This document shows positions 1 through 7,590 of a DNA stretch of 50,049 nucleotides, in pieces. The stretch lies in the NCBI GenBank assembly GCA_040880525.1, contig JBBDIG010000005.1:1-50049 (forward strand), given 5' to 3'. Source of the DNA: Bacteroidia bacterium (GTDB taxonomy: Bacteria; Bacteroidota; Bacteroidia; CAILMK01; JBBDIG01). The notes beneath the pieces are model-generated. The model did not search any database, was not told where the DNA came from, and saw nothing but the letters and a program-made list of their open reading frames with translations. A program made the translations under genes and the position numbers. The stretch's first letter is position 1; every line of letters starts with the position of its first letter.

Positions 1-65
1 TCTCTTTAACATGGAGCAAAAATAACATATTGCTACCTAAGCGCCTATACCTATTCTTTAATATT

Positions 66-111
66 CCTGGACTGCACGCGTTACGCTTTGCTAAACGCGC
101 GCAAACTGAAG
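66..111. repeat. 46-bp imperfect palindromic repeat, copy 1
   Basis: This 46-bp stretch recurs at 917-962 in the same orientation with a single mismatch. Inside it, 73-103 is an imperfect hairpin with two 14-nt arms that match at 11 of 14 positions around a 3-nt loop. It lies on the 3' side of the minus-strand gene at 225-797. The rest of 1-224 holds no gene that I can support. I infer a dispersed mobile or cassette-boundary element; I do not recognise it by name. Confidence 0.85.
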
Positions 112-224
112 ATTTTCTTGGGATGTACTTTAACCTCTTTTCATCTTTCGATGCGGCTGCACCACGGTGGGCGCATGCATGCCTTTGCCGGAAAAAGCCA
201 ACAATAAAAATTGGTGTGCATTCA

Positions 225-797
225 TTATTTAAATTTCACTACCTCGGCTCTTAATAAATTTGTAGATAAAATCAGTGCTTCTCCTTCAGGGCATTTTCTA
301 TTCATTTTCATCCAAAGTTCATGCATCATAGCACCAGGCCCTATATTTCCAGGATGCCCAATTTTTATTTCACAAATTACTTCATACTCTTGTATTGGAT
401 TTGATTTAAAAAACATGTAAGTATTATTTACCAATGAAGTTTTGCCAATATTCTTCTCATCATCCGAAAGTTCGGGGTCGCTGAATTTTATAATCGTACC
501 TACATCCATATCTTCCGTCTTCAAAAGAAGCGCATCGGCTTCTATGCCTTTCTTTTGGAATTTTTCTATCGCAGTGCTCAAAGCTGCCTGCGGGCCAAAA
601 TGAGTCGCCTCCACGCCCTTAATAGTTCCCAGGATTTCATACTCATGAATGGGCTCTGCCATGTAAAAGATCGTAATTCCTTTTACAGAGAAAAACTTTC
701 CCAAACTATTTTTCTCCGGTGTGTCGTCTCCCACAAAGGAGCTCAATATCAGAAGCATCAACATTAACGCGGCTGTAATAAATCGTATCTTTTTCAT
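225..797 (-). CDS. Secreted protein of unknown function with an internal duplication
   Basis: This is a 190-residue protein whose N-terminus (residues 1-22, KK then a leucine-rich stretch) looks like a Sec signal peptide, so it is probably exported. I do not recognise the family. Two halves repeat each other. One runs from about residue 32 to 107 and the other from about 118 to 190. Each has an E/N-P-I-x-E-Y-E motif followed by a short strand, a helix, then an A/E-D/A-L-x-L segment and an I/V-K-F ending. ATG at 797 is the only reasonable start. The gene stands alone between two 46-bp repeats and beside a decayed toxin gene, which suggests an accessory origin. Confidence 0.75.
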   Translation of the reverse strand: MKKIRFITAALMLMLLILSSFVGDDTPEKNSLGKFFSVKGITIFYMAEPIHEYEILGTIKGVEATHFGPQAALSTAIEKFQKKGIEADALLLKTEDMDVGTIIKFSDPELSDDEKNIGKTSLVNNTYMFFKSNPIQEYEVICEIKIGHPGNIGPGAMMHELWMKMNRKCPEGEALILSTNLLRAEVVKFK

Positions 798-916
798 GGG
801 GCCAAATTAGTAAAGACAGAAATGGTTTCCAACGTTACCTTTGGATTGATGACAAAAGAGCCAAAATATTTTTTGCGCATGAATGTTATTTTTTACCTGT
901 TGGCCCTCCTGAAAAT

Positions 917-962
917 CCTGGACTGCACGCGTTACGCTTGGCTAAACGCGCGCAAACTGAAG
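917..962. repeat. 46-bp imperfect palindromic repeat, copy 2
   Basis: Direct repeat of 66-111, with one mismatch in 46 bases. It contains the same hairpin (924-954). It forms the extreme 3' end of the decayed PIN-domain reading frame on the minus strand, supplying its stop codon at 932-934. The two copies bracket the gene at 225-797. Sharp similarity that ends at the repeat edges indicates a discrete element and not a general duplication. Confidence 0.85.
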
Positions 963-1210
963 GAGCCCTCATGGCCTTCGATAGGCAAAACTTTTATGGG
1001 GTATTGGACAATCACGTTCAACAACCGGTTCCTTTTGCCCTCGTCCGTGGTTTTGTTGATTTCTTGAACTACAAAGTCGCACACACAAGTATGGTAAAAT
1101 TCGGCAGCCACATAGTTTTCAAAAAAATCCTCCGTGATCTTTTTCAGGTCAGGTGCATCATCTGCAAAAGGGAAGTTGATGACGGAAGTATCAAGATAAG
1201 CGGTTGACTT
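932..1210 (-). pseudogene. Remnant of a PIN-domain (VapC-like) toxin gene
   Basis: The minus strand reads an open frame beginning K-S-T-A-Y-L-D-T-S-V-I-N, which is the N-terminal strand of a PIN ribonuclease with its first catalytic Asp (YLDTSVIN). A typical PIN helix with V-x-E-I-N-K-T-T-D-E follows. There is no start codon at the expected place. After about 80 residues the sequence runs into the 46-bp repeat, so the second half with the other acidic residues is missing. PIN proteins of this kind are usually toxins of type II toxin-antitoxin pairs. No antitoxin gene is visible upstream. I read this as a fragment truncated at both ends. Confidence 0.7.
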
Positions 1211-1236
1211 TGGCCCCTCAGCGCAAATTTGGCTAA

Positions 1237-1359
1237 AAGTGTCACTTTGAGCAGGAAATGATGGTGAATGCAGGCCGCTCCATGCTTAGGCGGTTTCAGA
1301 TGGAAGGGCAGACGTTGGTGACGCAACTGGTGGCCGAACGGCTGCTATTGACGCATTGA
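1237..1359 (+). other. GC-rich open stretch, possible gene remnant
   Basis: Between the PIN remnant and the CHAT gene lies a stop-free stretch of 40 codons with sequence like E-Q-E-M-M-V-N-A-G-R-S. It is clearly more GC-rich than its surroundings. I cannot assign a family. It may be the debris of an insertion element or of another accessory gene. The remainder of 1360-1518 shows no coding signal. Confidence 0.25.
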
Positions 1360-1518
1360 GTAGATCGGCAAAGGCACGAGGGCATCCTCGCGCCAGGGGG
1401 TGAGTTCGAAATGCTACAACAATAACCATTATAAAATGCTTTAAGACCAGAGTTTATCACCGGTCTTTAAGGACAGCAGGCTTTATAACGAACCTGCGAC
1501 AAGCCAAACCCAGAGCAT

Positions 1519-2196
1519 ATGAAGATGATTAATGACAAGCCCGACTACGGAGTATTCATAATCGAATCAATGGAACTAGAGGATGAGAAGAAGGGAAACC
1601 TTGATGGCAAAATACTTAAATCTATTCTGGATATCTGTCAAATTCCAAATACTTACTTTTACTTAAGGACTAAAAAAGAGTTTAAACATGCGATCAAAGA
1701 ATTTCAAAAATCTAATTTTGGGTTCTTACATATATCATGTCATGGAAATGAAGAAGGAATCTCTACAACATTTGATTATATATCGTTTGACTTATTGGAA
1801 GATATTATTCAGGAGAAACTCTCCTACAGAAGGCTCTTCTTATCTGCTTGTGAAGCAGCCCGCTTTGAACTGGCGCAACGTTTCATTCCCAAATACCACT
1901 GCTATTCTGTTGTTGGATCCCCAGATTCAATCTACTGTGATAAAGCCGCAGTTTTTTGGAGCACCTTTTATCATCTTATGTATGAATCCAATCAAAAGCG
2001 AATGCCTCAGATAGAGATTATGCCAACCTTGGCCAACTTAACCAAGGTTTTTAAAATTAAACTTAATTATTATTCTATTATAAAGAATAGCAATCCTAAA
2101 AGCATAGATCATCTTAGAGAGATCCACTATCAATCAGGTGACAAGGAATTTGATAAGGTGAAGAGTAGCGGGTCTAAGAACATATTTCGGGCTTAA
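1519..2196 (+). CDS. Stand-alone CHAT/caspase-like protein
   Basis: A 225-residue protein with the hallmarks of the caspase-fold CHAT peptidases. A strand ending in F-L-H-I-S-C-H-G-N places the catalytic His-Gly at 75-76. About 35 residues later R-L-F-L-S-A-C-E-A-A places the catalytic Cys at 111. There is no signal peptide, so it should be cytoplasmic. CHAT proteins are usually activated by a partner, and many are in defence or cell-death systems. This one carries no extra sensor domain, only about 65 residues before and 110 after the core. The start ATG at 1519 could also be the ATG at 1525. It lies in an accessory stretch between a PIN remnant and murF. Substrate and partner are unknown. 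Confidence 0.7.
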   Translation: MKMINDKPDYGVFIIESMELEDEKKGNLDGKILKSILDICQIPNTYFYLRTKKEFKHAIKEFQKSNFGFLHISCHGNEEGISTTFDYISFDLLEDIIQEKLSYRRLFLSACEAARFELAQRFIPKYHCYSVVGSPDSIYCDKAAVFWSTFYHLMYESNQKRMPQIEIMPTLANLTKVFKIKLNYYSIIKNSNPKSIDHLREIHYQSGDKEFDKVKSSGSKNIFRA

Positions 2197-2203
2197 TAAG
2201 CTA

Positions 2204-2221
2204 TTGAGCAGCGATGCTCAA
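2204..2221. other. Small hairpin between CHAT gene and murF
   Basis: A perfect 7-bp inverted repeat (TTGAGCA / TGCTCAA) with a 4-nt loop lies 7 bp after the stop of the CHAT gene and on the 3' side of murF. There is no T-run on either strand, so it is at best a weak terminator. Confidence 0.35.
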
Positions 2222-2306
2222 ACTCAATCATGGACCCGCCCAAATTGTCTATCAAAAACTGCCGATGGGCTGTATCCGAACCAAGATTGAATATCTACTA
2301 CCTTGC

Positions 2307-3686
2307 TCAAACATCTAATTTGCCATTTTCCAGTGTTCTTACCACTATCTCAAGTGAGACTGCCTGAGATCCTTGTAATAGAACAATGTCATTTCTGCCA
2401 ATGGCATTCAACAAATGTTTTGAGGCGAGAATTGAATTTTCGAAATGCTCCCAATTATTTATTTTTGCTTCCTCACCAATAAATTTTGCATATTCACCAA
2501 CCGTTACGAGCGCCTCGACTGCCCCTAGCTTTGCCATTAACCTCCCAATATGCCGATGCGCTTCTTCACTATGAGTTCCCAACTCTAACATTTCGCCAAT
2601 CACCGCAACCGTTCGCTTCCCTCTTTGCCTCATTTCAGAAAGGGTATATAAAGCTGCTTTTATCGAGTCCGGGGCAGCATTATAGGTGCTGTCTAAAAGT
2701 ATTGCCCCAATTTTGGCTGTAGAAGCCACACCTCTGCCTTCTGGGGTGTAAGAAGTAGAAATGCGATTGGCTATATCTTCTTGCTTGACTCCAAGTTCCA
2801 TACCTACGGTGTATGCTATAGCCGCATTATATGCGTGATGTTTACCTAAACAATTAACCATTGTAATAGGGACCCCATTCAACCTAAAAGTGGGATTGCC
2901 AGCCTGATTTAATTGAATATCACTTATTCTTACATCAGCATCTTTGTTTTCTCCAAATGAAACCACCCTGCAGTTCGCCAATTCTTTTATAAAATCAAAG
3001 AACTGATCATCCTTATTTAGTATGATCACCGCCTCTGAATCCATGCCTTCATAGATTTCCGCCTTTGCCTTTGCGATATTCTCACGTGTTCCAAGCATTT
3101 CCATGTGGGACATTCCGATATTGGTAATGGCCGAGATAGTAGGTCTCGCAATCTTCGACAAATAATTTATTTGATTAAGCCCTCTCATGGCTAACTCAAC
3201 AACGGAGCATTGATGCTCCTTTTGTAATTTCAAAAGTTCTATTGGAACACCTAATTGATTATTGAAATTCTTCCTGCTTTTATGAGTTTTATATTTACAT
3301 TCCAATGTGTGAGCGATCAATTCTTTTGTGCTGGTTTTGCCAACGCTACCCGTAACCGCCACTAAAGGAATTTTTAGTCTCCCTCTCCAAATTCTGGCTA
3401 AATTACCCAACGCTTCTACCGTAGAGGGTACTATCAATTGAGGAATATTGATATCAAGGTCCTTTACTTCATATTCAACCACAGCTGCAATTGCCCCAGA
3501 GTTTTGTGCCTCCCGTATAAAATCGTGCCCGTCCACGCGATTTCCCCTAAGTGCCACAAACAAAGTTCCTTTCACAACTTCTTTGGAGTTTTGAGTAACA
3601 TCATTCAAATAGTCCACGGGTGAAATGTATTTGTTTGGTCGACCTCCGATAGCTACGCAGGCTTCAAATAATGGAATAGTTATCAT
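2307..3686 (-). CDS. murF: UDP-N-acetylmuramoyl-tripeptide--D-alanyl-D-alanine ligase
   Basis: MurF joins D-Ala-D-Ala to the UDP-MurNAc-tripeptide in the last cytoplasmic amino-acid step of peptidoglycan precursor synthesis. The 459-residue length is normal. The N-terminal Mur ligase catalytic region has T-Q-N-S-K and F-V-A-L-R-G-N-R-V-D-G-H-D-F (42-55). The ATP-binding loop is T-G-S-V-G-K-T-S-T (112-120), followed by the N-x-x-x-G-V-P motif (142-148), and N-I-G-M-S-H-M-E (189-196). The C-terminal domain has D-S-T-Y-N-A-A-P-D-S. It is alone here, outside any division and cell wall cluster. Whether it is the only murF of the genome cannot be told; the P-loop form S-V-G-K-T-S differs from the more usual N-G-K-T-T. 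Confidence 0.92.
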   Translation of the reverse strand: MITIPLFEACVAIGGRPNKYISPVDYLNDVTQNSKEVVKGTLFVALRGNRVDGHDFIREAQNSGAIAAVVEYEVKDLDINIPQLIVPSTVEALGNLARIWRGRLKIPLVAVTGSVGKTSTKELIAHTLECKYKTHKSRKNFNNQLGVPIELLKLQKEHQCSVVELAMRGLNQINYLSKIARPTISAITNIGMSHMEMLGTRENIAKAKAEIYEGMDSEAVIILNKDDQFFDFIKELANCRVVSFGENKDADVRISDIQLNQAGNPTFRLNGVPITMVNCLGKHHAYNAAIAYTVGMELGVKQEDIANRISTSYTPEGRGVASTAKIGAILLDSTYNAAPDSIKAALYTLSEMRQRGKRTVAVIGEMLELGTHSEEAHRHIGRLMAKLGAVEALVTVGEYAKFIGEEAKINNWEHFENSILASKHLLNAIGRNDIVLLQGSQAVSLEIVVRTLENGKLDV

Positions 3687-3712
3687 GGTAAATCATTTTT
3701 AAGGTTGATAAA

Positions 3713-3743
3713 AGCGCAGGCCCTCCCTACGAGAACCTGCGCT
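3713..3743 (-). terminator. Rho-independent terminator (minus strand)
   Basis: Perfect 8-bp inverted repeat AGCGCAGG / CCTGCGCT with a 15-nt loop. On the minus strand it is followed by TTTTATC. It lies just downstream of the headless T9SS tail at 3770-4157, so that fragment kept its original terminator. Confidence 0.7.
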
Positions 3744-3769
3744 CCAAATATAAATCTTTCCGATCAATC

Positions 3770-4157
3770 CTATCTCCTCACAACCTTCCCAACCCAAACA
3801 TCCCCACCAATCCGCCCAGCAGCAACCTCTGCCAAATCCAGCGTCTGAGAGAAAGTACCGGAAGCTGAAGCCTCGCGGGAAAGCACGACATTTCCCACCA
3901 AATTAACCACGGAAAGCTGCACATCGAAGTTGCCATTCAACTCCTTCTGTAAGTGCAGCAGACCATTTGTCGGGTTCGGGATTTTTCCCTCCCTTATGCT
4001 CAAGAAAAACGTTCTCTTCTCTTTTTCGTACTTCATCTGCCAAGGTATAAATGCCCGTTGCTAAATAAAATACAGGAAGAATATTTCTAAAATGAGAGTC
4101 ATTCCTGTTGTAGTCTATTTTAAGAAGGTGATCTAATCTATAGATGTCTGTACTCAT
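3770..4157 (-). pseudogene. Headless, frameshifted T9SS type A sorting-domain tail
   Basis: The minus strand encodes a piece with I-P-N-P-T-N-G, V-V-N-L-V-G-N-V-V-L and L-D-L-A-E-V-A-A-G, the consensus of the C-terminal sorting domain recognised by the type IX secretion system. The usual G-x-Y-x-V-x-V strand after A-A-G is scrambled and the frame ends in V-V-R-R. Ahead of it, two overlapping frames compete (ATG at 4157 and ATG at 4036), consistent with a frameshift near 3990-4040. No cargo domain or signal peptide is present. I read this as the 3' remnant of a larger secreted-protein gene. It begins 10 bp after the stop of the restriction-modification gene. Confidence 0.6.
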
Positions 4158-4166
4158 TGGTTACTA

Positions 4167-7100
4167 TTAATTTATCTTAATATTATCCCCCATCTCTCCC
4201 ACAATCTCCACCGTCCTCAAACTCACCGTACACACTTTCTTCAGCAGTTCTGCCACGTCAAAAATATATTCTTCAAAATCGTACGTATTAAATTTTTCTG
4301 CGATGGTTTTGTCACGGGGTTTTTTGGGTTTGTATTGGTCCAGCACCCACTCCAGGGCTGAGCGGTTGCCGAGCTTGTACTGCCAGGCTTCCTGCGGAAT
4401 GCCGCTAAGCTGGATTGAAGTTTTTCCACTGGAAAGAAAAATTTTCCCGTCTGTCTTATCGGCTTTTAGCAGTGTCTTTAATTTTTGGTTGGGTATCGAT
4501 TCCCCCTTTTCTATTGCGCTCCTCAGCGGGTGGGGTTCTGCATTTTCAAAGTTGATGTGCAGGTCCATAAGTTCTTTGCCCCATGCTGCCCACTGGCCGA
4601 AATCCTCATAGAACGGCAGGCGCGGGAAATCACGCTTCAGGTTTTGGGCGTATTTCTCGCGGTAATGCGGGTTGTGCAGCACTGCGTAGGCGTAGTGGAA
4701 AATGTCCTCGGCCGTGATGCTTTTGTCATTGTAGTGCTCGCGGAATTGTTTCAGGCCCCAAGCGGTGATGTTGTCGGTTCTGCCTTTTTCTAATTTGCGA
4801 TAAAGCGGAATACATTGAGAATCTCCTGTAAAATGAAGGTCGGCAATTTTATCTGTGGCTAAGCAAAAGAAATCCTTACTATTGCCAGGTGCATTAAAGG
4901 TGATAACCGTATTTACTTGAGCAGCCATTATTTCCCGCCACTGATAATTCATAGCATTTAAATGTCTATCAAAGTAAAACCATTGATTTACAAATGGTCT
5001 GAAAGCTCCTTTTATAATTTGATCAGTTGTATAAGTTTTGCTGATGTTTCTTTCAAAATATTTATTCAGTTCCCTGTCCCACTTAATGCTCATTTTACCA
5101 GAAAACTTAGGGTTCTTCCGGGTTTTCTCATAAACCTCAATCAGGTATTTCACCTTCTTTTCCAGCGTATCTTTATTGAAATCATAAACCCATTCATCGC
5201 GCTGGGTCTTAATTCCCGAACTAAACAGTTTAAATACAGCCTTCTCGCTTTTCCCGGTCTTCACCTTTTTGTCTATTATTGGGAGCAAGTCGTCAAAGTT
5301 GTTATCGGTGAGTTTGATCCAATTATGCTTTTGGCTCGGAATAATGTGCTGAAATGAAATGTCTTTTATTCGTGATTTGGCAATGAAATCCAACTTCCGG
5401 TCAGCCTTTGCGTAATCTTCAATCTCATTGTAGTAAATCTTAATGCGCTCGCCCTTTTCTTCTTCTCTCCTGATTAGAAAGTAAATGGCAACACCCACTT
5501 TGATTTGATCGGAAAAGATGTTCCCGCCTTGCTTGCGCCTGGGTTCGCCTGCTGTTCTTGCATCTCCCTTTAAGTTCACCACGTACAGGGAACTGAATTC
5601 TTTCTCAATTACCTTTCTAAATCCATCAAACGCGGTTCCGTTGATGAAGGAACTATTAGAGACAAAGGCAACAATACCATTCTCCTGAATCCGGTCGGTT
5701 GCCCACCTGATAAACCGCACATACATGTCGTACAGCACGATCTGGTTTTGCGCGGAGCCTTGCTTCACATAAGTTTCCTTGATGCGGCTATCAATGAAGG
5801 GGTACTTGCGGTTGGCATTCTGCAGGTTGTAAAATTCCTGCTTGGCGTTGTAGGGCGGGTTGCCAATCACCACCGAAATCTTCTTCCGGTTCTGCTTCTT
5901 GATACGCTCGGTGTTTTCCAGCGAAATGCTGAAAAGATCGTGCTGCTGGCCATATCCGGTAAAGTCCATGTTGTCCAGCGTATCCACAAAGCAGATGTTG
6001 GGGAATTCCAAATACTTTCCCATGCGCTGGCGGAAGGTGTATTCAATGTTCAGATTGGCAATGTAGTAGGGCAGTATAGCCACCTCATTTGCATGAATTT
6101 CATTGAGGTACTTGTACTCCAGCTTGTCTTTGCTAATGTGCTCCATAATGTCCGTGATGAACGTGCCTGTGCCCGTAGCGGGATCAAGGATGTCAACTCC
6201 CGGGTCTTCTAAAAACTTCCCGAAGTGTTTATGCAGCAGCCAGTCGGTGCTCTCCACCATAAACTTCACAATCTCATTGGGCGTATACACCACGCCCAGC
6301 CTGTCGGCCGCTTTAGGATTGTAGACTTTGTAGAAGTTCTCATAAACGATCTTGAGGAACTTCTGCTTTTCCTCATAATTGCTAATGGCGCCCGCAGCCT
6401 CCCGGATGGCGCCATAAAAAGGCTGCACGCGGTTCATCAACTGCCTGCGCACATCACCTTTAAAGAAGGTGTTAATCACTACCTGTAGCTGCTGCGCCAC
6501 GTTATTGTCGCGGTGAAAGTGCGATTCATGGTAAACCGTGGAAAAAAGCTCGTCCGTCAAGATGTGCTGGATGAGCATTTCGCGCACATCGTCCACGCTC
6601 AGCTCGGCATAAATGGCCTGCTTGCCCATTTGCAGGAATTCATCACGCGCCTGCCGGTACTTTGGGTTTTCCGTTGCCTGCTTATCAATCATTACCCGCA
6701 GTGCCTCAATCACCTCTGGAATGTCTTCCTTGAACTTTTGGATGGCACTCCTGAATTGCCGTACCTCTGGCCGTTCGTAACTCAGGAAGGCATTGAGCAG
6801 GCGGTCCAGCGCCTCCCCGTCCCGCATGTTGATGCGCATGGTTTCTTCCCCATGCTGTATCAGCACCGCCTGTTGTGAATCCTCGAATAGGATATTGCTT
6901 TTTGGATAGCCCAGCTTCAGCTTTTTGGCAATCTCCTCGTCCAGCGTGTCGTACTTGTCCTTGCTTTCCCAAAAGCCCCATGGCAGACGCAGCGAATCTT
7001 TCACTGTGCCATCCGGGCGGACGGTCTTTTTGTTGGGGAGTTCGTAGGGCAGTTCCGGGATCAGCATCAAGCCTTTGCTGTCACAGTACTTTCCAAGCAG

Positions 7101-7202
7101 GTTATCAAATGCACCCCGAATTGCCGATTCATTCCTTGAGCCACCATATTGAATTAGCTTCTCTAGCTCACGCTGGTATTCTTTGACAAAATATGTGGTC
7201 AT
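4167..7202 (-). CDS. Single-chain type IIG-like restriction-modification enzyme
   Basis: A 1011-residue protein combining nuclease, adenine methyltransferase and target recognition. The N-terminus has a PD-(D/E)xK-type signature, P-D at 63-64 and E-S-K at 79-81. A helical linker leads to the N6-adenine methyltransferase core, with motif I D-P-A-T-G-T-G (340-346) and motif IV N-P-P-Y (448-451). The last 400 or so residues should hold the target-recognition region, and the extreme C-terminus resembles the specificity domain of type ISP enzymes. Classical type ISP proteins are about 1570 residues long and contain a helicase between nuclease and methylase; that helicase is absent here. It probably methylates one strand and cuts unmodified DNA. 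It stands alone and needs no separate S or R subunit. Both flanks carry T9SS tail fragments, suggesting insertion or local rearrangement. Confidence 0.85.
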   Translation of the reverse strand: MTTYFVKEYQRELEKLIQYGGSRNESAIRGAFDNLLGKYCDSKGLMLIPELPYELPNKKTVRPDGTVKDSLRLPWGFWESKDKYDTLDEEIAKKLKLGYPKSNILFEDSQQAVLIQHGEETMRINMRDGEALDRLLNAFLSYERPEVRQFRSAIQKFKEDIPEVIEALRVMIDKQATENPKYRQARDEFLQMGKQAIYAELSVDDVREMLIQHILTDELFSTVYHESHFHRDNNVAQQLQVVINTFFKGDVRRQLMNRVQPFYGAIREAAGAISNYEEKQKFLKIVYENFYKVYNPKAADRLGVVYTPNEIVKFMVESTDWLLHKHFGKFLEDPGVDILDPATGTGTFITDIMEHISKDKLEYKYLNEIHANEVAILPYYIANLNIEYTFRQRMGKYLEFPNICFVDTLDNMDFTGYGQQHDLFSISLENTERIKKQNRKKISVVIGNPPYNAKQEFYNLQNANRKYPFIDSRIKETYVKQGSAQNQIVLYDMYVRFIRWATDRIQENGIVAFVSNSSFINGTAFDGFRKVIEKEFSSLYVVNLKGDARTAGEPRRKQGGNIFSDQIKVGVAIYFLIRREEEKGERIKIYYNEIEDYAKADRKLDFIAKSRIKDISFQHIIPSQKHNWIKLTDNNFDDLLPIIDKKVKTGKSEKAVFKLFSSGIKTQRDEWVYDFNKDTLEKKVKYLIEVYEKTRKNPKFSGKMSIKWDRELNKYFERNISKTYTTDQIIKGAFRPFVNQWFYFDRHLNAMNYQWREIMAAQVNTVITFNAPGNSKDFFCLATDKIADLHFTGDSQCIPLYRKLEKGRTDNITAWGLKQFREHYNDKSITAEDIFHYAYAVLHNPHYREKYAQNLKRDFPRLPFYEDFGQWAAWGKELMDLHINFENAEPHPLRSAIEKGESIPNQKLKTLLKADKTDGKIFLSSGKTSIQLSGIPQEAWQYKLGNRSALEWVLDQYKPKKPRDKTIAEKFNTYDFEEYIFDVAELLKKVCTVSLRTVEIVGEMGDNIKIN

Positions 7203-7322
7203 GCCGAGTGATAAATGAGCGCCAATAATAAGGACTATTGCAAAGAGTTCCGCTATTTATTATTTGGCCCTAAATCAAACCACTCAATACTGCAATACAC
7301 TTTCTTGGGTGGAATGGGGATA

Positions 7323-7363
7323 ATAAAAAAAACGCCCCATTCCGTACAGCAGAATGGGGCGTT
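7323..7363 (-). terminator. Rho-independent terminator (minus strand)
   Basis: Perfect 12-bp inverted repeat AACGCCCCATTC / GAATGGGGCGTT with a 9-nt loop. On the minus strand it is followed by TTTTTTATTA. It serves the T9SS tail fragment at 7386-7544 and would stop transcription before the restriction-modification gene. Confidence 0.8.
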
Positions 7364-7385
7364 GATAATTATGGGAAGGAGCGTG

Positions 7386-7544
7386 TTACTTCACCACCAC
7401 CAGCCTTCTATAATGTACAGCACCGCTCAATGTTATTTTCACGGTGTATACGCCCATGCGCAGATTAGCAATATTAATCTGGCCTTGAGATTTATAAACT
7501 TCCACCAGCTTACCGCTTCCATCAATCAGTTCCACCGTACCGGA
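7386..7544 (-). pseudogene. Headless T9SS type A sorting-domain tail
   Basis: The minus strand ends in a frame reading V-E-L-I-D-G-S-G-K-L-V-E-V-Y, then I-N-I-A-N-L-R-M-G-V-Y-T-V-K-I, then H-Y-R-R-L-V-V-V-K and a stop. This is the second half of a T9SS sorting domain. Upstream an in-frame TAA (7545-7547) interrupts it, and the expected N-P signature is visible only in another frame (H-N-P-V). The fragment sits 45 bp beyond the end of the TonB-dependent receptor gene. The body of the secreted-protein gene has been lost and only the tail with its terminator remains. Confidence 0.7.
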
Positions 7545-7590
7545 TTATGCCCTGCCACAAATATTTGAAACGGAGGCAAAACCAACCCCT

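Noticed and set aside
3903-4157. Separate 84-residue gene after the restriction-modification gene
   Set aside because: It shares its DNA with the sorting-domain remnant in another frame and shows no domain; more likely part of a frameshifted pseudogene.
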